Assembly (NCBI GenBank): GCA_020217265.1 | Contig: JAIWOS010000113.1 | Span: 1 to 9,266 of the forward strand | Direction of reading: 5' to 3' | Source: Thiobacillus sp. | Lineage (GTDB): Bacteria > Pseudomonadota > Gammaproteobacteria > Burkholderiales > Thiobacillaceae | Length of the DNA: 9,266 nt | In this document: positions 1 through 6,541 of the stretch, piece after piece | Position numbering within the stretch: the stretch's first letter is position 1 | How the letters are laid out: every line of letters begins with the position of its first letter | Notes under the pieces: model-generated | Database searches by the model: none | Told to the model about the DNA's origin: nothing | What the model saw: the letters and a program-made list of their open reading frames with translations, nothing else | Made by a program: the position numbers and the translations under genes

Positions 1-1238
1 CAGCCGCCGCGTGCGCCGGTCGGCTGCACGCGCACCACGGCGCCGGGCGCAAGCTGCCGGCCCTTGCCGGCGGCGGACCAGTTGGCAACCCATTTGAGCG
101 AATTGCCCGCGATCTCGACGACCGTGGTATCGAGCAGTTGCGCGCGAATCAGCTTGGGTGTCGCAGCCAGCACCACGGCCGGCTGCAGGTCGGCCACCGG
201 GGCCAGGTCTTCGAGTGCGGCAGCGATTGCGGCGTCGCGCCCGGCCTTGTCGGCCGGCAGGGTGATCTGCTTTTCCGGGCCGCGGTAGCCGTGGCGCAGA
301 TCGTAGTCGGCGATGCCCTGCCACACTGCCCGGTTGGCCGCGGCCTGCTGCGCGCGGCGCAGCGTGGTCACCGCCTTGTAGCCGGAACTGTAGATCGATT
401 CGCCGTATTTTTCGAACAGCGCCTGACGCACCATTTCCGCCGCGTAGTCGGCCGCCACGTCGGTCTGCTGACGGGCCTCGCGGATGACCAGCTTCTGCTG
501 CATGGCGCGGCGCCAGGTGGGCTCGTCGATGAACTTGAGGGTGCGCATGCGGCCCAGCACGTATTCCTGGCGCGCCTTGGCGCGCGGGAAGTTGACCACC
601 GGGTTGTAGCGCGACGGCGCCTTGGGCAGGCCCGCCAGCATCGCGAACTCGGCCAGGTCCAGCTCCCGCATCGGCTTGCCGAAGTAAGTGCGCGCTGCGG
701 CCTCGAAGCCGTAGGCGCGCTGGCCGAGATAGATTTGATTGATGTAGAGCTCGAGGATCTTGTCCTTCGACAGGCTGTGTTCGATCTTCATCGCCAACAT
801 CGCTTCGGACAGCTTGCGGGTCAGCGTCTTTTCATTGGAGAGGAAGAAGTTGCGCGCGACCTGCATGGTGATCGTCGAGGCGCCCTCCTTGGCGCCGCCC
901 GACACCAGGTTCGCCGCGGCCGCGCGCAGGATGCCCAGCGTGTCGACGCCGCCGTGGGAATAGAAGCGCTCGTCCTCGGCGGCGATGATCGCCTGTTTCA
1001 TGTACTTGGGTACCTGATCGATCGGGATGAAGGCACGCCGTTCCTCGCCGAATTCGCCGATCAGCGCGCCGTCGGCCGTATACACGCGCAAGGGCTGCTT
1101 GGGCTGGTAATCGGTCAGCGCCTCGAGCGGCGGCAGGTTGGGATAAATCAACGCGGCGGCCAGCCCCGCCAGTGCCGTACCGACCACGCCCAGGCTGACC
1201 AGCAGGGCCAGCGCGTAGTGCCACCATTTGGAGAACAT
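1..1238 (-). CDS. mrcA: Penicillin-binding protein 1A, bifunctional glycosyltransferase/transpeptidase (3' end beyond window)
   Basis: Class A PBP that polymerises lipid II into glycan strands and cross-links them in the periplasm. The window holds the first 412 codons, about half the usual length of the family. A short cytoplasmic N-terminus is followed by one membrane anchor (about residues 8-32). The family GT51 domain follows: the catalytic-Glu motif EDERFYSHGG (E88), then GASTITMQ (119-126), then RKLSEAM, KDKILELYINQIYLGQ and GLPKAPSRYNP. Residues from about 250 on match the linker/OB-type region before the transpeptidase, whose SxxK and KTG motifs are off the left edge. The start is ATG at 1238 with AAGGA five bases upstream. 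The gene is divergent from pilMNOPQ, an arrangement common in beta- and gammaproteobacteria, which supports 1A over 1B/1C. The symbol ponA is also used. Seen: motifs and start. Known: family activity. Inferred: orthology. Confidence 0.95.
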   Translation of the reverse strand, partial: MFSKWWHYALALLVSLGVVGTALAGLAAALIYPNLPPLEALTDYQPKQPLRVYTADGALIGEFGEERRAFIPIDQVPKYMKQAIIAAEDERFYSHGGVDTLGILRAAAANLVSGGAKEGASTITMQVARNFFLSNEKTLTRKLSEAMLAMKIEHSLSKDKILELYINQIYLGQRAYGFEAAARTYFGKPMRELDLAEFAMLAGLPKAPSRYNPVVNFPRAKARQEYVLGRMRTLKFIDEPTWRRAMQQKLVIREARQQTDVAADYAAEMVRQALFEKYGESIYSSGYKAVTTLRRAQQAAANRAVWQGIADYDLRHGYRGPEKQITLPADKAGRDAAIAAALEDLAPVADLQPAVVLAATPKLIRAQLLDTTVVEIAGNSLKWVANWSAAGKGRQLAPGAVVRVQPTGARGG

Positions 1239-1243
1239 CCGCT

Positions 1244-1248
1244 TCCTT
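1244..1248 (-). promoter_or_regulatory. Ribosome binding site of the PBP1A gene
   Basis: AAGGA on the minus strand ends five bases before the ATG at 1238. It supports that start over any later in-frame methionine, and the membrane anchor immediately downstream agrees. Confidence 0.7.
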
Positions 1249-1274
1249 CGATTCGACGCCTAAAGTTTCCGACG

Positions 1275-1303
1275 ATTATAGGCGTTAGTGGTGTTGGAAA
1301 TTG
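1275..1303 (-). promoter_or_regulatory. Candidate sigma70 promoter for the PBP1A gene
   Basis: On the minus strand a perfect TATAAT -10 hexamer lies at 1280-1275. The hexamer 17 bases upstream (1303-1298, CAATTT) is a poor -35 match. Transcription would start near 1268 and give a leader of about 30 bases that includes the AAGGA ribosome binding site. The -10 is seen directly; promoter activity is inferred. Confidence 0.5.
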
Positions 1304-1314
1304 GACACAGTTGT

Positions 1315-1331
1315 TTGGCTCTCGCAATGCT
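1315..1331 (+). promoter_or_regulatory. Candidate sigma54 (RpoN) -24/-12 element upstream of pilM
   Basis: The stretch TTGGCTCTCGCAATGCT has the invariant GG (1317-1318) and GC (1329-1330) separated by exactly ten bases. It matches 10 of the 13 defined positions of the consensus TTGGCACG-N4-TTGCW. Predicted transcription start is about 1341-1343, giving a leader of about 85 bases before pilM. RpoN control of pilin genes is well known; for pilM it is only my inference here. I recognised no enhancer-binding-protein site, and a chance match is possible. Confidence 0.3.
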
Positions 1332-1344
1332 GCAAGGAAAAAAC

Positions 1345-1353
1345 TGTTATAAA
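1345..1353 (+). promoter_or_regulatory. Candidate extended -10 sigma70 promoter for pilM
   Basis: TGTTATAAA is an extended -10 (TG-N-TATAAA) in the AT-rich part of the intergenic region. I see no good -35 at 16-18 bases upstream, which extended -10 promoters can tolerate. Transcription would begin near 1360, about 68 bases before the pilM start. It lies just downstream of the sigma54-like element, so either or both could drive the operon. Confidence 0.4.
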
Positions 1354-1416
1354 CCGTGTGTTGTTGCTAGCATCTAAAAATCATAACAAGAATAAGCGCC
1401 AACCCACAGAAGCGTA

Positions 1417-1421
1417 AAGGA
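1417..1421 (+). promoter_or_regulatory. Ribosome binding site that fixes the TTG start of pilM
   Basis: AAGGA ends six bases before TTG at 1428. Reading back in frame, no ATG, GTG or other TTG occurs before the TAG at 1368. The next in-frame ATG is more than 30 codons inside conserved PilM sequence. TTG is therefore the supported start. Confidence 0.75.
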
Positions 1422-1427
1422 AAACTC

Positions 1428-2516
1428 TTGCACCTCAACATCAATCTGGACTGGCTGTCCGCCAAGGGCTTGCCGATCATCGGGCTTGACATCAGCACGA
1501 CCGCGGTCAAGCTGGTGGAACTGTCCGACGCCGGCAAGGGCATGCTGCGGGTGGAGCGTTACGTCATCGAGCCCCTGCCCAAGGATGCGGTGACCGACGG
1601 CAACATCGCGAACCTCGACCAGGTGGCCGAGGCCCTGCGTACCGCCTGGAAGAACCTGGGGACGCGCATCAGGAACGTGGCGCTGGCGCTGCCGTCGTCG
1701 GCGGTGATCACCAAGAAAATCCTGGCCCCCGCCAGTCTCAAGGGCATCGATCTCGAAAACCAGGTCGAGACCGAAGCCAATCAGGTGATTCCCTTCTCGC
1801 TCGACGAAGTCAATCTGGACTTCCAGGTGCTGGGACCGTCTCCGGCCAGCTCGGACGATGTGCAGATCCTGCTGGCCGCCGCGCGCAAGGAAAAGGTCGA
1901 AGACCGGGTTGCCGCCGTGGAAGCCGCCGGGTTGAAGGCGCTCATCATGGATGTTGAATCCTTTGCCACGCAGACCGCATACGAGCAGATCGCGCATCTG
2001 CTGCCCAACAGCGGAGCGGGGCAGACCGTGGCGATCATCGACGTCGGCGCGCAGAACATGCACATCAACATCCTGCACGACAACGAATCGGTCTACCTGC
2101 GCGAGCACGGTTTCGGCGGCAACCAGCTCAACAACGAAATTTCGCGCCGTTATGGCATGAGCGGCGAAGAGGCCGAAAGCGCCAAACGCCGCGGCACCCT
2201 GCCTGAAAGCTACGACGTGGAAGTGCTGCAGCCCTACAGCGAGACGCTGGCGATGGAAATCGGCCGTGCGCTGCAACTCTTCACCACGTCCACCCAGTAC
2301 CGCAAGGTTGACCAGATCCTGCTTGCGGGCGGCGGCGCCATGATCCCCGGCATCGACGAAGTCGTTGCCCAGCGCACGGGCACGCCCACGCTGGTGGTCA
2401 ACCCCTTCGCCAACATGGCGGTGGGCCCCAAAATCCGGCCGCAGGCGCTGACCGCCGACGCGCCGTCCCTGTTCGTGGCCTGTGGCCTCGCCATGCGGAG
2501 GTTCGACCCCCAATGA
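1428..2516 (+). CDS. pilM: Type IV pilus inner-membrane platform protein PilM
   Basis: Actin-like, FtsA-fold nucleotide-binding protein on the cytoplasmic side of the type IV pilus machine; it binds the N-terminal peptide of PilN and links the motor side to the alignment complex. The protein is 362 aa, close to the usual length of about 350. The phosphate-1 motif GLDISTTAVKLVEL is at residues 19-32 (D21), phosphate-2 VAIIDVGAQN at 201-210 (D205), and the adenosine motif ILLAGGGAMIPG at 297-308. There is no signal peptide or membrane span, as expected. Translation starts at TTG, which may modestly lower initiation. The stop overlaps the pilN start as ATGA (2513-2516). First gene of a five-gene operon read divergently from the PBP1A gene. 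Motifs and overlap are seen; partner binding is family knowledge. Confidence 0.97.
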   Translation: MHLNINLDWLSAKGLPIIGLDISTTAVKLVELSDAGKGMLRVERYVIEPLPKDAVTDGNIANLDQVAEALRTAWKNLGTRIRNVALALPSSAVITKKILAPASLKGIDLENQVETEANQVIPFSLDEVNLDFQVLGPSPASSDDVQILLAAARKEKVEDRVAAVEAAGLKALIMDVESFATQTAYEQIAHLLPNSGAGQTVAIIDVGAQNMHINILHDNESVYLREHGFGGNQLNNEISRRYGMSGEEAESAKRRGTLPESYDVEVLQPYSETLAMEIGRALQLFTTSTQYRKVDQILLAGGGAMIPGIDEVVAQRTGTPTLVVNPFANMAVGPKIRPQALTADAPSLFVACGLAMRRFDPQ

Positions 2517-3091
2517 TCCGCATCAACCTCCTCCCCCACCGTGAGCTTGCGCGTGCCGCGCGGCGGCGCCAGTTCGGCATCCTGCTCGGCATTGCCGTCG
2601 CGATCGGCGTCGTCGTCGTCGTGCTCGGGCACAGCGTCATCGCCGCGCGCCAGGCCAACCAGGACGCGCGCAACGCCTTCCTTGAGCAGGAAATCGCCAA
2701 GCTGGACGGCCAGATCGGCGAAATTAAGAAGATCAAGGAACAGACCCAGGCGCTGCTGGCGCGCAAGCAGGTCGTCGAAACCCTGCAATCCAACCGCACC
2801 GAGGTGGTTCATCTGTTCGACCAGATGATTCGCCTGCTGCCGGATGGCCTGTATCTCAAATCGTTCAAGCAGGCGGGCGACGTGATCACTCTGACCGGGT
2901 ACACGCAGTCCAGCGCACGGGTATCCACGCTGATGCGCAACCTGGACGATTCGCCCTGGTTCGAATCCGCCTCGCTGGTCGAAATCAAGGCGGCCACCGT
3001 AAACAACCTGCGGGCCAACGAGTTCGTGCTGACCGTCAAACAGACCCGGCAAACGCCCGACAGCGAAAGCGAGAAAGGGGGCAAGGCATGA
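2513..3091 (+). CDS. pilN: Type IV pilus alignment protein PilN
   Basis: Bitopic inner-membrane protein that pairs with PilO in the periplasm and holds PilM by its cytoplasmic tail. It is 192 aa. The N-terminus MIRINLLPHRE carries the INLLP motif known to dock in a PilM groove. A basic stretch follows (RAARRR, about 14-19), then one membrane segment at about 21-44 with five consecutive valines encoded by a GTC-rich run. A heptad-like, Lys/Glu/Gln-rich coiled coil covers about 48-95, and a C-terminal ferredoxin-like fimbrial-assembly domain runs to about residue 180. It overlaps the pilM stop by four bases. GGAGG at 2497-2501 is 11 bases upstream, a little far, so translational coupling probably matters. 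Confidence 0.96.
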   Translation: MIRINLLPHRELARAARRRQFGILLGIAVAIGVVVVVLGHSVIAARQANQDARNAFLEQEIAKLDGQIGEIKKIKEQTQALLARKQVVETLQSNRTEVVHLFDQMIRLLPDGLYLKSFKQAGDVITLTGYTQSSARVSTLMRNLDDSPWFESASLVEIKAATVNNLRANEFVLTVKQTRQTPDSESEKGGKA

Positions 3092-3708
3092 CCCTGGACG
3101 AACTCAACAAGCTCGACCTGAAAACCCTGGCCGACTGGCCGCTGCCGACCAAGCTGGTTACGCTGGCCTTGCTGTGCGTGGCCATCATCGCCGCCGGCTG
3201 GTGGTTCGACTGGCGCAGCGGGCTGGAATCCCTGGACGCGGCCAAGCAAAAGGAAACCGAGCTGCGCGGCGTATTCACCACCAAGAAAAACCAGGCGATC
3301 AATCTCGATGCCTACAAGAAACAGCTGGCCGACATCGAGCAAGCCTTCGGCGCGCTGTTGAAGCAGCTGCCGAACAAGCAGGAAATGGACGCGCTCATCA
3401 CCGACGTCAACCAGGCCGGCCTCGGGCGCGGCCTGCAGTTCGACCTGTTCAAGCCCGAAGCTGAGACCGTGTCCGAGTTCTACGCGGAAACCCCGATCCG
3501 GGTCAAGGTGACGGGGGGCTACCACGACATCGCGGCCTTCGTCAGCGACGTCTCCAAGCTGTCGCGCATCGTCACCCTGCAGGACATTTCGCTCGAACCG
3601 GCGAAGGACGGCGTGCTGAACATGGATGCCGTGGTCAAGACCTATCGCTATCTCGACGAAGAGGAAGCGATCGCCAAGAAACAAAGCAGCAAGGAGCAAA
3701 AGAAATGA
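3088..3708 (+). CDS. pilO: Type IV pilus alignment protein PilO
   Basis: Inner-membrane partner of PilN; the periplasmic PilN/PilO heterodimer binds PilP and influences extension and retraction. It is 206 aa, a normal length. A cytoplasmic N-terminus with the TLDELNKLDLKTLADWPLP-type sequence common in PilO proteins precedes one membrane span (about 22-40, ending GWWFDW). A coiled coil covers about 45-90 and a ferredoxin-like core follows, including the region around TPIRVKVTGGYHDIAAFVSD. The charged tail is Lys/Gln/Ser-rich. The start ATG overlaps the pilN stop (ATGA, 3088-3091), with AAAGGGG about seven bases upstream. PilN and PilO share a fold, so order, length and the GGYHDIAAF region decide the assignment. 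Confidence 0.96.
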   Translation: MTLDELNKLDLKTLADWPLPTKLVTLALLCVAIIAAGWWFDWRSGLESLDAAKQKETELRGVFTTKKNQAINLDAYKKQLADIEQAFGALLKQLPNKQEMDALITDVNQAGLGRGLQFDLFKPEAETVSEFYAETPIRVKVTGGYHDIAAFVSDVSKLSRIVTLQDISLEPAKDGVLNMDAVVKTYRYLDEEEAIAKKQSSKEQKK

Positions 3709-4202
3709 AACGCCTCGCTCCTCTGGTAATTGCATTGGCCCTCGCCGGCTGCGGCGGCGGCGACATGGACGACCTGCGCAGCTTCGTCGCCGAGACCGGC
3801 AAGGACATGCAGGGGAAAATCGAGCCCCTGCCGCAAGTGAAGGCCTACGAGCCGTTTTCCTACAACGCGTTCGACCTGCCGGACCCGTTCAAGCCCAGAA
3901 AGCTTTCGACCGGCGGTGGCGGCGGCTTGCAGCCCGACCTCACCCGGCCCAAGGAACCGCTCGAAGCCTTCTCGCTCGAGACGCTGAAGATGGTCGGTGT
4001 GCTGTCGAAAAAAGGCGTGATCCATGCCGTGATCAAGACGCCCGACAACGCCATCTACCATATCCGCACAGGCAACTACGTGGGCCAGAACTTCGGCCTG
4101 GTAACGAAAATCACCGACAGCGAAGTCACGCTGCGCGAAATCGTCCAGGACAGCGCCGGCGACTGGTCCGAGCGCACCAGCACCCTGATCCTGCAAGAAT
4201 GA
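3705..4202 (+). CDS. pilP: Type IV pilus lipoprotein PilP
   Basis: Lipoprotein anchored in the inner membrane that bridges PilN/PilO to the N0 region of PilQ across the periplasm. It is 165 aa. A type II signal peptide runs MKRLAPLVIALALAGC with lipobox LAGC and the lipidated cysteine at residue 16; the +2 residue is Gly. An extended linker with the conserved YNAFDLPDPFKPRK motif (about 51-64) and a Gly-rich stretch follow. The C-terminal beta-rich homology-region domain begins near EAFSLETLKMVGVL and includes HAVIKTPDNAIYHIRTGNYV. The start overlaps the pilO stop (ATGA, 3705-3708), and AAGGAG at 3691-3696 is an excellent ribosome binding site eight bases upstream. The stop at 4200-4202 also contains an ATG at 4199 in the pilQ frame. 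Confidence 0.96.
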   Translation: MKRLAPLVIALALAGCGGGDMDDLRSFVAETGKDMQGKIEPLPQVKAYEPFSYNAFDLPDPFKPRKLSTGGGGGLQPDLTRPKEPLEAFSLETLKMVGVLSKKGVIHAVIKTPDNAIYHIRTGNYVGQNFGLVTKITDSEVTLREIVQDSAGDWSERTSTLILQE

Positions 4203-4219
4203 CCGTCGCACTGAATTCC

Positions 4220-4226
4220 AAAGAGG
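4220..4226 (+). promoter_or_regulatory. Ribosome binding site that favours the ATG 4232 start of pilQ
   Basis: AAAGAGG ends five bases before ATG 4232. The alternative in-frame ATG at 4199 would continue the ATGA overlap pattern of the operon, but it has no spaced Shine-Dalgarno sequence and would add 11 residues ahead of the signal peptide. Confidence 0.65.
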
Positions 4227-4231
4227 CCGAC

Positions 4232-6454
4232 ATGAACGCACAGCCCAGCATCTTTATCCGCCGCATCGTCCATCAATTCGCCCGCCGCGTCTTCGGCGCC
4301 GCCCTTCTGTCGCTGGCGATGCCGCTCGCGGCGACCGCCGCCGACCTGCCACCAACCGGCAACGCGGTGCAAAGCGTCGAGACCGCCACCCTGCCCGGCG
4401 GCAAGGTCGTGGTGCGCGTCACCCTGAAGAATGCGCTGGCTGCGACGCCGGCCGGATTCACCGTGGGCAACCCGCCGCGCATCGCCCTCGACCTGCCCGA
4501 TACCGGCAATGCGATCGGCAAGAATTCCGTCGAGGCGAATCTCGGCCCCCTGGCGAGCGTCAACGTCGTGCAGGCGGGCAACCGCACCCGGCTGGTGCTC
4601 AACCTCAACAAGGCGGTCGAATACGAGGCCAGGCTCGACGGCAAGCAGCTGCTGGTTGCCCTGGGCGACGTCGGCGCCGGCGCCGCGCCGGTGAACGCCA
4701 CCCCGCGCTTTGCCGAAGCCGCGCCCGGCAATCCCGGCCGCAACATCCGCGACGTCGATTTCCGGCGCGGCGCCGCCGGCGAAGCGCGCATCGTGACCAC
4801 GCTGTCCGACAGCCAGACCGGCATCAACATCCGCCAGCAATCCGACGGCGTGGTGGTCGACTTCGTCGGCGTTGATCTGCCCAAGGCGCTGCAGCGCCGG
4901 CTGGACGTTGCCGATTTCGGCACCCCCGTGCAGATCGTCGAAACCTACACCCTCGGCGACAACACCCGCATGGTCATCAAGCCCAAGGGCGCGTGGGAAT
5001 ACTCGGCCTACCAGACCGACAAGAGCTTCATCGTCGAAGTGAAACCCGCCACCGACGGCCAGAAGAAAACCGCCGACGGCAAGATCAAGTACACCGGCGA
5101 AAAGCTCTCGCTCAACTTCCAGAACGTCGAAGTGCGCTCGGTGCTGCAGGTCATCGCCGACTTCACCGGTCTGAACATCATCGCCAGCGACACCGTCACC
5201 GGCAACCTCACCCTGCGCCTGAAGGACGTGCCCTGGGACCAGGCGCTCGACCTCATCATGCAGACCAAGGGCCTCGACAAGCGCCAGAACGGCAACGTCG
5301 TCTGGATCGCGCCCAAGGACGAACTCCTGACCAAGGAAAAGCTGGAGTTCGAAGCCAAGAACCAGGTCGCCGACCTCGAACCACTCGTCACCGAGTACAT
5401 CCAGCTCAACTACATGCGCGCAGACGAAGCGCAGACCATGCTGTATGGCTTCGCATCTGGCGCGTTCCTCAATTCGGCTACCAACAATTCTGTGAACTGT
5501 TCCGCACAGGCGCAGGGGCTGGGCGGCGCCGCGGCGGCCCAGGCCTCGCAGCAGGGCAAGGGCGACAACGACCAGAAGGTGCTGACCAAGCGCGGCCGCG
5601 CCACCTACGAACTCAAGACCAACACGCTCATCATTACCGACACGCCCAAGAAGATTCAGGAAGTGCGCGAACTGCTCGCGCGCCTGGACGTGCCGGCGCG
5701 TCAGGTAATGATCGAGGCGCGGGTGGTGGTGGCGGACAGCGACTGGAGCCGTAATCTGGGAGCACGCCTGAATTTCTCGGCGATCAATCGGGTTGGCAAT
5801 ATCAGCGGCGATCCTCACCAGATTGGGGGGCCGACTGCAGGTTCCCCCGCTACGGGGGGAGGTCAGCCTTTTTCCTCAGCATTTTCTGGGGCGGCTAATC
5901 TTTCGCTTTCCCTGCTTAATTTGTCGAATGGCAATTTGCTGGGACTGGAGTTGCGTGCTTTGGAAGCTGAAACCAAGGGCAAAGTGATTTCCAACCCGCG
6001 CGTGGTTACGTCCAATCAGAAACCGGCAGTCATACTCAATGGCACCCAAATTCCGTATATCACGCCTGGCACCGCGAATTCGCCGCCGACGGTCACTTTC
6101 AAGGACGCATTCCTGTGTCTGCTTGTCGATCCGCAGATACTCAACAATGATTCGATCATACTCACCGTGGAAGTGCAGAAGGATGCAGTACGTGATATCT
6201 CACAAATAGGGGGTAACCCAGCGATTGATACCAAGAGGATTAAAACCCAAGTGCGTGTGAGCAATGGAGAGACTCTTGTTCTCGGGGGTATTTTTGATGG
6301 GGACGAGTCTACGACTGTAAGCAAGGTTCCATTGCTGGGAGATGTACCCGTCCTGGGAAATCTGTTCAAACAGACCAGCAAGCAGGATAAGAAAACCGAA
6401 CTCATCATCTTCCTGACCCCGCGTATTCTCGACGAGCGACTGTCCCTGCGCTGA
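4232..6454 (+). CDS. pilQ: Type IV pilus outer-membrane secretin PilQ
   Basis: Multimeric outer-membrane channel through which the pilus leaves and DNA may enter. From ATG 4232 it is 740 aa, a typical length. In order: Sec signal peptide (1 to about 36/37, RR in the n-region, A-T-A-A at the cleavage site); first AMIN domain (about 46-145); second AMIN domain (about 171-272); N0/STN domain (about 285-360, with SVLQVIADFTGLNIIASD); N1/KH-like domain (about 380-490) with an Ala/Gln/Asn-rich insert; secretin barrel from about 489, with LELRALEAETKGKVISNPRVVT, TVTFKDAFL, ETLVLGGI, VPLLGDVPVLGNLFK and the C-terminal TELIIFLTPRIL. The AMIN domains bind peptidoglycan in the family. There are only two cysteines, at 423 and 629. 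From about 5745 to 6400 GC content and codon use drop sharply (see findings). Last gene of the operon, followed by a terminator. Confidence 0.97.
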   Translation: MNAQPSIFIRRIVHQFARRVFGAALLSLAMPLAATAADLPPTGNAVQSVETATLPGGKVVVRVTLKNALAATPAGFTVGNPPRIALDLPDTGNAIGKNSVEANLGPLASVNVVQAGNRTRLVLNLNKAVEYEARLDGKQLLVALGDVGAGAAPVNATPRFAEAAPGNPGRNIRDVDFRRGAAGEARIVTTLSDSQTGINIRQQSDGVVVDFVGVDLPKALQRRLDVADFGTPVQIVETYTLGDNTRMVIKPKGAWEYSAYQTDKSFIVEVKPATDGQKKTADGKIKYTGEKLSLNFQNVEVRSVLQVIADFTGLNIIASDTVTGNLTLRLKDVPWDQALDLIMQTKGLDKRQNGNVVWIAPKDELLTKEKLEFEAKNQVADLEPLVTEYIQLNYMRADEAQTMLYGFASGAFLNSATNNSVNCSAQAQGLGGAAAAQASQQGKGDNDQKVLTKRGRATYELKTNTLIITDTPKKIQEVRELLARLDVPARQVMIEARVVVADSDWSRNLGARLNFSAINRVGNISGDPHQIGGPTAGSPATGGGQPFSSAFSGAANLSLSLLNLSNGNLLGLELRALEAETKGKVISNPRVVTSNQKPAVILNGTQIPYITPGTANSPPTVTFKDAFLCLLVDPQILNNDSIILTVEVQKDAVRDISQIGGNPAIDTKRIKTQVRVSNGETLVLGGIFDGDESTTVSKVPLLGDVPVLGNLFKQTSKQDKKTELIIFLTPRILDERLSLR
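5842..5860 (+). repeat. G/C-tract hairpin inside pilQ
   Basis: CCCCCG at 5844-5849 pairs with CGGGGG at 5853-5858 around a three-base loop CTA; one wobble and one A-T pair extend the stem to 5842-5860. A GGGGGG run lies just upstream at 5825-5830 and another ends the hairpin at 5854-5859. It encodes a Gly/Pro/Ser/Thr-rich linker near the start of the secretin domain. Structure seen; any function is unknown. Confidence 0.5.
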
Positions 6455-6472
6455 GCGGCTGACTGAGTGAAC

Positions 6473-6504
6473 AAGCGCGGGCAAATGCCCGCGCTTTTCT
6501 TTTG
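6473..6504 (+). terminator. Intrinsic terminator after pilQ
   Basis: Arms AAGCGCGGGC (6473-6482) and GCCCGCGCTT (6487-6496) form a perfect ten-base-pair stem around the loop AAAT, followed directly by TTCTTTT. It starts 19 bases after the pilQ stop and should end the pilMNOPQ transcript, so aroK would need its own promoter or read-through. Confidence 0.88.
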
Positions 6505-6529
6505 CGCGTCCGCCCTGTGCCGGCTCCGA

Positions 6530-6541
6530 TAGAATGCCGGG
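6530..6541 (+). promoter_or_regulatory. Candidate -10 element of aroK, placed for a leaderless transcript
   Basis: TAGAAT (TANNNT type) at 6530-6535 lies six bases before the aroK ATG, so transcription would begin at or next to the start codon. I see no Shine-Dalgarno sequence between the terminator and ATG 6542, and no convincing -35 at normal spacing (TTGCGC at 6502-6507 is 22 bases away). Inference from sequence only. Confidence 0.35.

Noticed and set aside
138..1352. 404-codon plus-strand open frame opposite the PBP1A gene
   Set aside because: It is antisense to an intact glycosyltransferase domain with all its motifs, has a His/Arg/Gly/Leu-rich composition typical of antisense GC-rich frames, and shows no recognisable domain.
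1365..1372. TGCTAGCA palindrome in the pilM leader as an operator
   Set aside because: Only eight bases, with no second copy or flanking symmetry; expected by chance.
3626..4231. Upstream extension of the pilQ frame through pilP, which could suggest a longer fusion protein
   Set aside because: The extension reads pilP out of frame and gives Arg-rich nonsense. PilQ has its own ribosome binding site and signal peptide at 4232.
4076..5818. 580-codon minus-strand open frame opposite pilQ
   Set aside because: Shadow of GC-rich coding sequence; it ends where the composition of pilQ changes and has no motifs.
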